The position numbers and the translations under genes are program-made. From Melitaea cinxia (taxonomy: Eukaryota; Arthropoda; Insecta; Lepidoptera; Nymphalidae), in contig NC_059396.1 of NCBI RefSeq assembly GCF_905220565.1, forward strand, positions 6,421,206-6,485,205: a DNA stretch of 64,000 bases, in the 5' to 3' direction. Within the stretch, counting starts at the first letter, position 1. The number at the start of each line of letters is the position of its first letter. The notes beneath the pieces are model-generated. The model did no database searches and was not told the DNA's origin. It was given only the letters and a program-made list of their open reading frames with translations. Positions 1 through 12,600 of the stretch are shown here, piece after piece.

Positions 1-110
1 CATTTCGACACGAGAAGACATGACTGGGAAACGTTCGTCCTCAAGGTGTTCTAAGCCACAATCACTGACACGGATAACGGGCGCATCCACGCAGAACTCG
101 TGAGGCGCCA
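1..110 (-). CDS. Possible first coding exon of an unidentified gene, running off the left edge
   Basis: On the minus strand an ATG at 110 opens a frame with no stop through position 1 (about 36 codons). It begins MAPHEFCVDAPVIRV and continues with acidic and Cys residues. The stretch and the 110-230 region before it are GC-richer than the surrounding AT-rich DNA, as expected of a promoter-proximal exon. I recognise no family and no signal peptide. The frame is too short for codon statistics, so it could be chance. If real, the gene is transcribed away from the FNDC3-type gene. Confidence 0.3.
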
Positions 111-391
111 TGACAGCACCCCATTTAAAAGGCAAATGCCGTCACGATGCGCTCACGCGGATGTCGATATCGATTTGACGAAGAACCTTGTGCAACCGCG
201 CCGCACTTGTGCCGCTGTGACGCTAATTGGATTAAACTCATAAAATTAAAAATGTATACATAACTCACGATTTCTTTTAAAATACTTGTCGTTAAAAGTT
301 TATCATTTATCGACTTTTTTATATGTATTAATCTGTTTGGAAGAATTAGAAGATATAGCTTAATTATAATTCTTAATTAACTTTCAATCCA

Positions 392-608
392 TATAAATAA
401 ATAAATAAATAAACGCTTCACACTCAAGGGCCCCCAGTACGATTTTCTCCTGTGTCGGGGGTCCGGAAACACACAGGATACACAAGCACAAACCCCCAGA
501 CCATGACAAACATCTATATGGTCAATACAAATATCTGTCGTGAGCGGGGATCGAAACCGCGACCGCCAGCGCAACAGTCAGTACTGTGACCGCTGCGCTA
601 ACGTGACG
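392..608 (-). mobile_element. tRNA-derived SINE (minus orientation)
   Basis: Read on the minus strand, the element starts with an A-box-like block (GTTAGCGCAGCGGTCACAG) followed by a B-box-like GGTTTCGATCCCC. These are the internal RNA polymerase III promoter of tRNA-derived SINEs. A non-tRNA body follows and ends in a TTTA-type simple repeat at about 390-410. It is not a functional tRNA because no cloverleaf with paired acceptor ends can be drawn. Confidence 0.7.
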
Positions 609-613
609 TCGTA

Positions 614-1058
614 TCTATACATATAATAAAATGGTAGAAAAGTCAAAACTGTACATTGAATATTTTTTAAAAGTACTAATACTTGGGTTGTGATCTACAA
701 TCGATACCGAAGCCAAAAATATAGTTTTTAGAATTTTTGTCTGTTTGTCTGTATGTATGTCCGGGATAAATTCAAAAAGTACCGCATGGTTTTCAAATTT
801 GGCACGAATATTATTAAGAAGGGGGGTCAACATATAGGCTACATATTATCACGCTATCACCTACGGGGAACGAGCTGTGAACCTTTATTTCTTCAACGCA
901 TTCTTTAACAACATGTAATCTAACGACGCATATTTGAATGTTGTTGTTATTATGTTAATAACCATGCTATAAGCTAGCTTCCCACTATAAATAAAATATA
1001 TTCTGTAGTATATTTACTATTAGCATTGCACCCGTGCGAAGCTGGGGCGGGTCGCTAG
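614..1058 (+). mobile_element. Non-autonomous Helitron
   Basis: It begins 5'-TCTATACATATAATAAAAT and ends with a GC-rich hairpin-forming stretch (CCCGTGCGAAGCTGGGGCGG) followed by GTCGCTAG. The flanks are A on the left and T on the right, which is the A^T insertion site typical of Helitrons. The 445-bp body has no Rep/helicase coding capacity. The same 3' end occurs at 14104 and 39949 in opposite orientation. Confidence 0.65.
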
Positions 1059-1318
1059 TACGGCGATAAAAACACGATCTATTCGCTTTTCTCTGTAAAA
1101 TGATATAAAATTATCATATTAATTAAATATGAATATCAAATATTGAATGAAGTATTAAATCATTTCAAGCGCTTATTAATACAGGATAAAATTAAAGAAG
1201 CTGTAAGCAAAATATTTAATAAGACTTCCTAAAATAAATGTCTATAAAAATTATTTTATGTTTATGATATCGAAAATATGTAACTTATACTTACTTGTAA
1301 CTGATAAGAATCATTGCT

Positions 1319-1490
1319 CTAAATCAAATCAAATCAAAATAGCTGTATTCAAATAGGCCTCAAAAGCACCTTCGATTCGTCATCTTATAAATTAAAATTT
1401 TAATTATTTTAAAAAGCGAAGTTACCACCGATTCGAAATGTAGATTCTGCAAAGAACAGACAATTAGGAAAGTCCGCAGTTACTCTTTAA
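1319..1490. repeat. Dispersed lepidopteran repeat fragment
   Basis: The segment opens with AAATCAAATCAAATCAAAAT, then 'tgtattcaaataggc' and a later 'ttaccaccgattcgaaatgtagattctg' block. I recognise this arrangement from lepidopteran interspersed repeats, probably a retroelement tail. No coding capacity is visible, and the family name is uncertain. Confidence 0.4.
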
Positions 1491-3426
1491 AAAAATAAAC
1501 TGTGTTTTAATACAAAATTGATAACATCTTACATGAAATATAACGTCACTAACTCTCCACACGTCTCTTAATTCTACAAATGATATTTTTAAAACTATTT
1601 TGCCCACATGTGACGAGTATTACGTAAGTTGATAGAAAAATAATATGGCCAAGCCCGTATTGCTGACTACTGTTTGGCAATACGAGAGGCGAGGAAATAA
1701 GTAAGTGGAGCATACTTGTATTTCATGATCGATTTTCTCACATATAATATATCAAACATATTAGACCATAACGGCTAGTGACACTTGTAGTGTAGCTGGT
1801 AATACAATAGTCCTGGATTGACGTAACGGTAATCTTTCTTGTTTTATAGAATACGTTTGTATTATTGCTATTTGCGTGAATAATGTTTTTTTTTTTAAAC
1901 TAGGCGACCCGTGATGGCCTCTTAACAATTTTACTCACATACGTAATCGACATAATTAAATTTTAAAATTTAATACACTTTTTCCCAACAGCTCGTAAAA
2001 TCTCATTGTTGGATAACCGTCAGACTCCTAATAAACTTGTAGTTGAAACATAACCTACAGTTGCTGCTTTTTATTGCAGATTGGCGAATAGGTGTTATAA
2101 ATTCTTCCGAAACAAATAAGTTTACTCAGGACTTTTTTCTTTAATCTCCGAAAATAATACAGTTTTTTAACAAAACATGAAAAATGGTTTCGCTATGATG
2201 ACTCCATTATTAAGTTATTTATAAACTGCCGACTGATTAATCACTTTGATAAGATTCTCATAGTAGAATTGGAAGAAGATTCTCATAGAAGAATTGAAAG
2301 AAGATTCTCATAGTAGAATTGGAAGAAGAATCTCATAGTAGGACTGTTATTGGCAGGTCTTATAATAATTAATTCATAACGTTTCTCGACAATGTCTCGG
2401 CTCCAATTGTCATGACTTAATAAGATGAATTGGTCGAATACCTTGGACTTTAGGTGGCGAGAATGTCCAAAATTTATTTAGAAATTATGTTACTTAAATA
2501 AATTAAAAAAAAAAAAAAAAAAAACGTTTAATTGACATATTATACGTAAATTTGATTTAACTGACGGTCACGCATTCGACTCTCGTTCGTAGTCAAGTAC
2601 CTAGTCGTAGTCGTACAAGTATTTGTATTTGTTTACAGGTTCGGTTAGACTGAGACTTGTTTACTTTTTGTACAACGTTGTTACGGACATTTTGTAATTA
2701 CTATTATTATTTTTAAAGAAGTCTAAGGGGTTTATAAGGCTACTATTGTGAAGGTCATAAGGCAATCGCTCTGAGTAAAAATCAATAACAACCACCAGTG
2801 AGGCATTTCCAGATTATATATAAAATATGTAATATGTAAAATACGAAGACTATTGAGTCATGTTGAAATTATTCGATCGTTATTGCTTTCGTTTGTGCTA
2901 AAAAAATGTTTATACGTTACATTGGTGAAACCATCCACGCTACTTTTGTAGGCACTATTGGAACCCATTAAACCAAACGGATGGATTAATGAAATTATTT
3001 TTTTGTACAAAACTTAAACTGATAGACAAAAGGAAAATAAAAAGAAAATTATACGGTTTTGAACTTAGTAAATAAAATCTTAAAGAAATTTTGAAACTGC
3101 GGTAGCGAGTTTTATGCTCGAGCAACGAGCCTTTTACTCCAATCAAATATTGCACTTACAAATTAGTTTTTTTCGTCAGTTAACAAAGTAACTGAAGTTT
3201 TTTTTTAGTATAACTTGTCATAGTTATAATTAATTTTAGCTTACTAGTAGATGATGTAGTTTAAAAGGTATTTATTTATTTAATAGTTTATTTCACATGT
3301 AAAATTTAATTAGAGAAAATAAAAATTCTACCTTCCAAAAGTGCAAAGGCGGTCTTATTTCTATTAGATTTCTTACAAACAATCCCATACATAGGAAAAA
3401 ATATAAGTTAACGTCTATTGTTGCAG
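1491..3426. other. Non-coding 5' region or first intron of the FNDC3-type gene
   Basis: The sequence is AT-rich with a poly-A tract near 2503-2524 and the short tandem repeat described separately. Because the exon starting at 3427 begins right after a TTGCAG acceptor, at least one untranslated exon should lie upstream. I could not locate it. Confidence 0.4.
2250..2345 (+). repeat. 25-bp minisatellite, about four units
   Basis: The block AGATTCTCATAGTAGAATTG recurs with starts at about 2253, 2278, 2303 and 2328, an exact 25-bp period with one or two substitutions per unit. It is non-coding and upstream of the FNDC3-type gene. Confidence 0.85.
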
Positions 3427-3669
3427 TTTGACTAGCGTACGGCGGGGCCGCGGTCGCAACGGATGCGTCGCGGGCGGCGGCGTGCGATGCGCTGCTAGAA
3501 GTTGAAATGGTGGGCGTGGGAGTGGCGGAGGGGGGCGGCGGCGGCGTGCCCGACGGCTACTACGGCGAGTATTACCCGCCTGAGCACTACTACGTGCCGC
3601 CTGAGCTGTGCCCGCACCCTCAGCAACACCCTCAACATGCGCACATGTGCACTGTGCACACGGAATATG
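3427..3669 (+). CDS. Fndc3: Fndc3 exon with the long-isoform start
   Basis: The acceptor is TTGCAG at 3421-3426 and the donor GTATGT starts at 3670. The 3427-3506 part is 5' UTR with an in-frame TGA at 3429, and ATG is at 3507. It encodes residues 1-54: Gly-rich, then Tyr/Pro-rich (DGYYGEYYPPEHYYVPPELC), ending in phase 1. The exon is markedly GC-rich. Confidence 0.75.
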
Positions 3670-6600
3670 GTATGTAATAGAAGAAAGCTTAACTAACCTA
3701 TATAATATGAACAATCCCTTAAAGTTTAAGTTTTACTGGGCTTTTATGTGTAGATTCGCAAATTTTTTAAGTGAAAAACTAAAACTGAATAATATAAAAG
3801 CAATATAAGGTATTGTACATAAAATTCTTTTGCAAAAAGGGCTAATTATAAAACAGACCACTTATGTTTTCGATCCTCGCATATGACAAACATTTGTATT
3901 GGCCATACAGATGTTTACCGTGGTCTTATGTATGGTATGGTCTTGCGTATGATCTTACGTATGTGCAGTCCTTGTGGGTCTCCGCACCGTGCCTGTTAAT
4001 GTATTAAGTGCCGTGCACGTTAAGCCGTCGGTCCCGGTTGTTATCATGTACACCTGATAGCGATCGTTACTCATGGTAGGGAATATATCCGCCAACCCGC
4101 TTTGGAGCAGCGTGGTGGGTTAAGCTTTCCTTCTCCTACATGGGGAAACAGGCCTATGCCCAGCAGTGGGCTATTACAGGCTGAAACGAAATGCATAATT
4201 CTTTATAGGATACTTGGAAATTTAGTAAAGATCTCGAAATATTATGCGAGATTGAAATTGCATTCCGTAGTGCCGTTTGTTGTTTGCCTGTTTGTTAAGG
4301 TTTACAAACGTCTGAAGCAATTTTGAAGAAACTTCAGTAGCCTAAGGAACATAACATAGAAAAAAAAAAGATTACCCGTTTGCCTAAATTAGTTCCTTAG
4401 GTTCCTTGGGTTGCACTTTTTAATTTTTTTTGTCTTAATCTTTTGGTTGAGAATAAAAATTGTGAAAAGTATCATCAGACGAAGTCACTTGTAGCAACTA
4501 GTATGAACAAGAATGTACAAAATTGATTAGGTATACCTACTCACTATCTGGTTCCTTGTCGGCGTATAATGAAACTCATTATGAGTTGTCGGATGCGACA
4601 TTTGCCGTTTCTGATATTTAAATTAATTTATTGACTTGTAAATTCTTATTATTTGTAAAACTAGTTTATTTAAGCTTTTTGACGTGTAAGGAAATTTTAT
4701 ACTTAGAATTAGATAGGCAGCAACATATTGACAGAGTACGATACAAAATATATTTATTTATGCTAATAATATAAGATTGATAATATTGAACTATTAATGT
4801 AAGAGAGGAATGACTCTTATCAGATTTTGTTTGCAATTCAGACTTAGGTATAATTGAGAAAATGATGAACCCTATTTTATATAAATTTGTCTGTCAAATT
4901 GGTCTATGGGGTTAAAGACCAGAATTATAGTTTCTATGCAAATACTAATAATAAAATTGTAAACATTCCAGTTATATGCATTCAAGATCTTTAAAAAAAA
5001 TTTGAGGGCTCTTCATAATTGATCCTATATGTCAAATACGTATTTTTTTTGTTCGTCCGTCGTCTTGTAGGAGACGATGAAAGTCAAAAAGTGTACTACG
5101 TTAGTTACTATTTGTTAATACGTAGTTCGGTGTTGTTCATTAATTTTTCTTTAATAAAGATAATATTTTAAATATTTTAAGCATACCTATCTGAGTATTT
5201 AAAACCAAAGACGAATTATAACTTCAAAGGTTACAGACATTATTATTCATAACCCCTATCCAAAATCCAAACATGTTTTAAAACATGGCTGGCGTAAGTA
5301 TATTTATAGGCTTTATAAAATGCATTGTAGGTAATCGCAAAAAATTCGTGGGTAAAGCTAGTATCTACCTATACATATAAGTATAATATGTGATATTATG
5401 TAAATTACCTATCAAATAACCACGTTATTACAAAATTGAGCAATTAGGTAATTATAAACGGTAGAACTGAAAACAAAGGAATTATGACTGACAAGTAAAG
5501 AGGCCCTTTTACTTCGATTAAATAAGATTTTCAAGGTTACTTCGGGATTCTTGTGGATTGCTTAAAATTTGCGGTCTGATTGCGTAGCAAGATAATGGCA
5601 TGGAAGTTTATCATTAAAAACATTCACACTGCAAACATAAAGTGGATTGTCCCATAAAAAGTTATTTCTACTATTCGGCGAATATCCAAAACGAGTTCAT
5701 TCATAAACCGCTGTGATACAATGCGGAACGGCCGACACGACGCTAATGTCAGTATTGAGCAAAGCTACTAGCCCGTGTCAAGCCAGTAGGTACTGTTGTT
5801 ATTTGTGACTAGTTTACATCAAAAATTTCTAATGCGCATATACGACAGTTTTATTATAAAAGCTAGCTGTGCCCCGCGGTTTCACACGCGTTATTTGAGG
5901 AAAAACCATAGAGCAACACGGAGTTGTTGCTCTTTGGGAAAAACTTATTAAAATATTCTTAAACCATTAGGTACTTACTGTGCAACTCGAGTGCCTTACA
6001 CGGCCGCGCGGCGCAACGCGGCGTCGTCGTTTCATTTGATTTTTAGTATGATATTTTTTATCTCTTAAATTAAGCGACTTAATTAAAAAATATATCAAAG
6101 AAAAAGTATATCTTCATAAAATTGCCTTGTTGTTGAAGTATTTTTATTCGTAAGGATTCATATGCCTATAGTAAAAACTTCATATTTATGCATAAAAGAT
6201 TGTCTTATGCTGGAAGTGAAACCGCAATTGCTAGTACATCAGCTAATTTTTCTGCATAGTGCGTCAATCTGAGTGCATAGGTTTTTTTTTATGTCACTAG
6301 GTCGGCAAACAAGCGTACGGCTCACCTGATGGTCAGCGATTACCGTAGCTTATAGACGCCTGCAACACCAGAAGCATCGCAAGCGCGTTACCGACCCAAT
6401 CCCTTCACCTTACTCACCAACAGGAACACAATACTGCTTGAAAACAGTATTATTTTGCTGTGATCTCAGTATTATAGTGCGAGTTTTATTCACAGAAACA
6501 TGAGAGAAACGCGTTTATACGTGAAGATTATTTTACATGGGAATTTGAACACTGCAGCTTAGATGATAAAGTATAGTATACGATAGAATCGATACAGAGT

Positions 6601-9600
6601 CATCTAGCGGCAAACGCGAGAACTAGGTTGAAATGCCGAATTTCCCATACTTAATTGTGTTTGCTCGCAAACGAAAAAAAAACCGACATCGATTACATCG
6701 ACGAGTAATACAACGTAGATCGACGAAAAAATAGTCAAGTAACTACGCGTTATTAAAGATTACTCAAAAAGTAGTTATCTGATCTCGATAAAATTTATAT
6801 GTGACCACATGATAAACATCAGCTTTTGATTAAATTCAAAATTATCAAAATCGGTATACCCAGTAAAAAGTTATTGCGGATTTTCGGGAGTTTCTCTCGA
6901 TTTCTCTGGGATCCCATCATCAGATCCTAGTTTCCTTATCATGGTACCAAACTAGGGATAGCTCCTTTCCAAAAAGAATTATCAAAATCGGTACATCCAA
7001 TAGAAAGTTATTGCGGATTTTCGAGAATTTCCCTCGATTTCTCTGGTATCCCATTATCAGATCCTAGTTTCCTTATCATGGTACTAAACTAGGGATATTC
7101 CCTTTCCAACAAAAAAAGTATTATCAAAATCGGTATATTCAGTAGAAAGTTATGCCGTATAATACAACGTAGATCGACGAAAAAAGCGTCTAGTAAAAAC
7201 GCATTATTAGATATAACTCGAAAAGTTATTGTTAGATCTCAAATAAATTTAAATGGGACCAAATGACACACACCACCTTTCGATTAAAAAAAAAAAATTG
7301 TCAAAATCGCTCCACCCAGTCAAAAGTTCTGAAGTAACATACATAAAAAAAAGTACAGTCGAATTGAGGACCTCCTCCTTTTTTGGAAGTCGGTTAAAAA
7401 TGAAGATAAAATTTACGCCCGTTATCGCGAGATGGATTAAACAAAACTCGCACTAGGCACTCAGTCCTCAAAATTACATTTTTGTTTTGACAATATTGTG
7501 GTAGTTTACTTACTTTTTGTTAGTTACTACTTTTAATTAGTGTACTCAGTACAGGTTTGACTGATGTAATTCACGAGTACTTTAATCTATTTTAGGTGGT
7601 ATGCCAGTAGTAACGTCAGCGACTATGATGCCACCTATGCTGCCACCAGTATTAGATGAGGGCATGCGGCACTACTTGGTAGCGCACCACGGGCAGCCGC
7701 ATCCACATCATGGACCTCACCACCCGCCCCCACATCATCAGCCGCCCCACCACCAGCCGCCACCACACCATCAACCACCGCATCACTATGTAAGTAAAAA
7801 GTTTCCAATAGTCATAGGGCTAAAATAAAAAGGTAAGACTTTCTTTTAAATTCATATAAAAATGTTAGTTAATATTAATGTAATTTATGATTTTTGTTTA
7901 CTTGCGAAGTTTACTATTAACTACTAACCTAACCCACCTATGTTTTGCGGGCAAAGTGGGCGCGATGTGGTCGCGAACAGTGACGTTATCTATGACGTCG
8001 AGCGATCGCTCGCGACGACCACGGGCCTTAGGTGGAACGATAGAAAGGGCGTTGCGGGTGTTGCGGGCGTATGCTCCATGACCCCAACAGTCATTAAGAA
8101 ATATCGTTTTGAATTTGACATAATGAATATGACGTTGAAGTTTTAAAGGGGTGATAGACGTGCGAACTTAACGGGGGTAATAGACGTGCGAACTTAAAGT
8201 ACGCGGTTTTTAAGATCGCGAACTTACTCGGCTCGACGTCGGTGACACACGTGAAGCTTACTCATTCTGTATTGCGATGTTGTCGACAGAAGAAGCTTTG
8301 TGTTATTTAGAAATTCTATCGTATTATATTTTAAAAACCAAAAAAGACGAAGTTCTAAAATAATTCATTTTGAGTAATTTCTCAATCAAAAGTAATAAAA
8401 ATTACAAATACCTATACTACAAGCGTTGCGAGTCCACGGACTAGTGAAAAATAATGGTGATAAAAAAACCGACTTCAATTACATCGACAAGTAACACATT
8501 TCTGAATCGAATTGAGGACGTCCTCCTTTTTTGGAAGGCGGTTAAAATTGGCGGCTCGCAGTGCTGCCACACGCACGAGCGGAAGCGAGTTACGAGCAAA
8601 ATTTCAAACTTGATTGATCGCCAACGAACTTACTCGACGTTTTTAAAGTACGCGTAAGTACGCGTGAGTATGGTGGTGACACTGGCGAAAAAGGTCGTCG
8701 AGCCACAAGTTCGCGAACTTACTCGCACTTCAATCACCCCCTTAAAGTACGCGGTTTTTAATATCGCGAACTTACTCGGCTCGACGTCGGTGACACTCGT
8801 GAAGCTTAGGTACTCATTCTGTATTGCGATGTCGTCGACAGAAGAAGCTTTGTGTTATTTAGAAATTATATCGTATTAAGGTGGGCATTGACGATCAGTT
8901 TTTCGCGACAGTTTAACTGATCAGTTTTTTGCGCTCTCCAAAATTTGATCGTGAGTGTAGTGGTTTGATTTTCGTGGCGCGTGTCAGTCAAACTCTGAAG
9001 CGATGGTTCTACACTCACGATCAAATTTTGGAGAGCACGAAAAACTGATCGTCGATGCCCACCTTTAAGGTCCGGGCGGTCGCTCGAAAACTGAAGAGCC
9101 GGAGTGACGCCAGTCAGTGGGGAAATATTTCAACTGACACGTAAAACCGATCAGTTTAACTGACGCAAAAAACTGATCAGTCAAACTGACGCGAAAAACT
9201 GATCGTCATTGGCCAGCTTTAGGGTGACACACCAGCGAATCAGACCCGTGCTGCCAACTTGGGAAATTTTCTCTAAATTTAAGGATATGTTGAAAATAGC
9301 AGGAAAGTTGAAGGAAGGATTTTTTTTATCGTACTTTTTTTTTGAAGTTTTATTTCATCAGAACGATATATACTTTAATATAAAAAGTAATAAAAAATAA
9401 CAATTCCTCAATTATCAATTTTTAAAATAACATGTTCAATGAATAAACTAAAGCAAAGTATAAAAAATAATATATTTTCTATTTTAAAACCTTTTGATGA
9501 ATAAAAACGAATAAAAAAAATCTGACCGATTTTTAAACAATCTTTATCTTAGGTTTAAGGGTTTTTTTTTTAATTTAGGGACTTGTTAAAAGATTTAGGG

Positions 9601-12600
9601 AAAAGTTTTTTCAAAAGTGGGGAACACTGCGTAAGACATTATGTCAAATAGGATGAAGTATCTATATGTACCTAACAGTTTTTGTTTATTATTCAATTCG
9701 ATTTTGTCGCTTTACATAAATAGCGTGTCAGAATGCTTATGCATTTTTGAATTAAATAAACTGTAATAAGTTTAGTAACGTGATGAGTTTCAAATTGCTT
9801 AAAAAAATAATAAATTTAAATCGTTATTTCATTCTGATTTTAGTTATTGGAACACAGTTTTTTGTGTTCGTTTAGTTAAAAAGACAAAGCTACGTAAACT
9901 TGGAATGTCAAATAACGGACAAGAGTTTCTGAATACATAAATGTATTTACCGCCTGTGCAAACAATTTCCGTCGATTTATCAATTGTTTCGCTTTCGTCA
10001 GTATATTCGAACAAGTACATGTGCAATGCTTAAAAACATAAAATTACACGACTATTTTGCGTGAACGCTTATTACTGTTGATTTTCTTGCGTGTGTTGAG
10101 TTGTTTTATCAAGTCGTATGAAAATTGTGGCGATTATATTACATATACAACGAACTTTATCAGTCGAGTTGGTGATACGTGGCTAGTGACGTGTATATTG
10201 TTGGTATGTTAGCAGAGTTAAAAGTAGCATATAAATCCTGATAATAACATGAGTGTATCTGAACATACAGAAGAAGAAACTACTAAAGATACGGTTAAGG
10301 TATATTATGGTTTATTTGTATGTATAACATCAAATATTTTATTTATTAATCATGTAAGTTAATACTAGGAAATGGCAGGCTTAAAATTATATTTTATCAA
10401 AATTCATAAACTGCTCAGTTCTTAATAATAAAAATGATTGATGAATTTCTAAGTTATGTGTTGCTACTGTGGCAATGTCTCTTAGATTCACAACATTGCA
10501 ACATGATGTATTACAAACTAAGTCACGTAAATTTTTATGTTGTTGTAATTTTATACAATATTTAATATTTTAGGGCCCCACAAATGGTGCCGGTGGTCCT
10601 CAACATTTTTATGGCGGAGGATACCCAACTCACTTTCACCATGTGCCTCCGCACCACATGCAACATTCACCACCTCCGCCAGTGTATCAAAAGGATGAAC
10701 GAACCCAGCGTCAGTACTCGAAACTAAAGCAGAAATTAGAACGCAAACACACAAATAGGAATAATGGTATAGGTATGTTTTAGCGCTGATGATTTAAAAG
10801 TGAGATTTTTGTGTGATAATTGTATATTTTTAAATGCCTAACCTTTATAATTTTAGTTTATAAATAATAATTTTTTAAATTGATTTATATGTATGTAATA
10901 CCATGCATAAACATGGAATTATACTTATATAATATTAATATTAAAATCTTTAAAAATGTATTAACTTTAATAATACATGTCATAAACCTTGTGTTAAATT
11001 AATAGAGATTCGTTTCAGTTTGTAATATCCTACTGCTGGACATAGGCCTATTTTCCCATGTAGGAGAAGAAACAGAGCTTAATTCACCACACTGCTCCAA
11101 TGCGGGTTGGCGGATATATTGCTATAAGGTGTACATGATAACAACCGGGACGACGGCTTAACGTCTAAATGGTCACTACAAATGTTTGTCAATTGCAGGG
11201 ATCAAACCCGCAACAGCCACAAACCAGTGCTGTGACCATTGTGCCAACGCATAAATAGAGATTGTAACTTAATATTACTTTTAATATTGGCAGGGGTAAA
11301 CTCTGGTGCGAGTACACCATCACTTTCACCTCGGAAAGATTCGAATGAGCGAAGCGGGGGTAGTGGTGGCGCGTCTTCCGGCGCGTGGTCCGAGGGTGAG
11401 GGGTCGTCAGCGGGTGCTTCCGTGCAGGGCGACGACGAAAACGATACACAAGCATTGCTCGACCTGTTGTCTGGAACACGTACACCTCAGGTATGTTTGT
11501 TTATTGAAAATTTGCCTCACTTTAGTGAAACCAAGCCCTATTTGAATATGCAAAGAGCAGTAATTATATTTCTGAGTGAAATCAAAACTAATACAAATCT
11601 ATACATATTGTTTACTTTCAATATTATCATAGTCATCATATTATATCAAGTATAGGTTTACATTCTTAGGCTAAATTTAGTATTAATATTTTGTAGAAAA
11701 ATCTATTAATATCTTGTTGTCTAATTTAAGTTTCATACTGTCACAAATTTTTTTTCAAAATAATTGTGTTTGCTCGCAAACGAAAAAAAAACCGACTTCA
11801 ATTACATCGACAAGTAATACAACGTAGATCGACGAAAAAATAGTCAAGCAACTACGCGTTATCAAAGATTACTCAAAAAGTAGTTATCAGATCTCGATAA
11901 AATTTATATGTGACCACATGATAAACATCAGCTTTCGATTAAATTAAAAATTATCAAAATCGGTACACCCAGTAAAAAGTTATTACGAATTTTCGAGAGT
12001 TTCCCTCGATTTCTCTGGGATTCCATCATCAGATCCTGGTTTCCTTATCACGGTACCAAACTAGCGATATTCCCTTTCCAACAAAAAAAGAATTATCAAA
12101 ATCGGTACATCCAGTAGAAAGTTATGCGGTATAATACAACGTAGGTCGACGAAAAAAGCGTCAAGTAAAAACGCATTATAAGATATAACTCGAAAAATAG
12201 TTGTTAGATCTCAAATAAATTTAAATGGGACCAATTGGCACACACCACCTTTCGATTAAAACAAAATTTGTCGAAATCGGTCTACCCGGTCAAAAGTTCT
12301 GATGTAACATACATAAAAAAAAATAAAAAAAAAATACAGTCGAATTGAGAACCTCCTCCTTTTTTGGAAGTCGGTTAAAAATAAATACTTAAGACTATAT
12401 TTGAAAGTTGTGCAGTTAATTGAATAATAATGAGTATGATCATTGTAGTGCAATATCTTTAAGCTTTACTTTATTCAATGTCTACCTAACAGTGAAAACT
12501 TGTAATTGACCTTTTAGTAGTATAATTCCATAACTACAATATAATTGTCTAGCTGTAAGTTTTCCCAAAAATAATAAAATAAAATAAAATATCATAATAA

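Noticed and set aside
11239..11655. A 138-residue protein through the Fndc3 exon at 11294
   Set aside because: It reads across the acceptor and donor into introns. The spliced exon explains the coding part.
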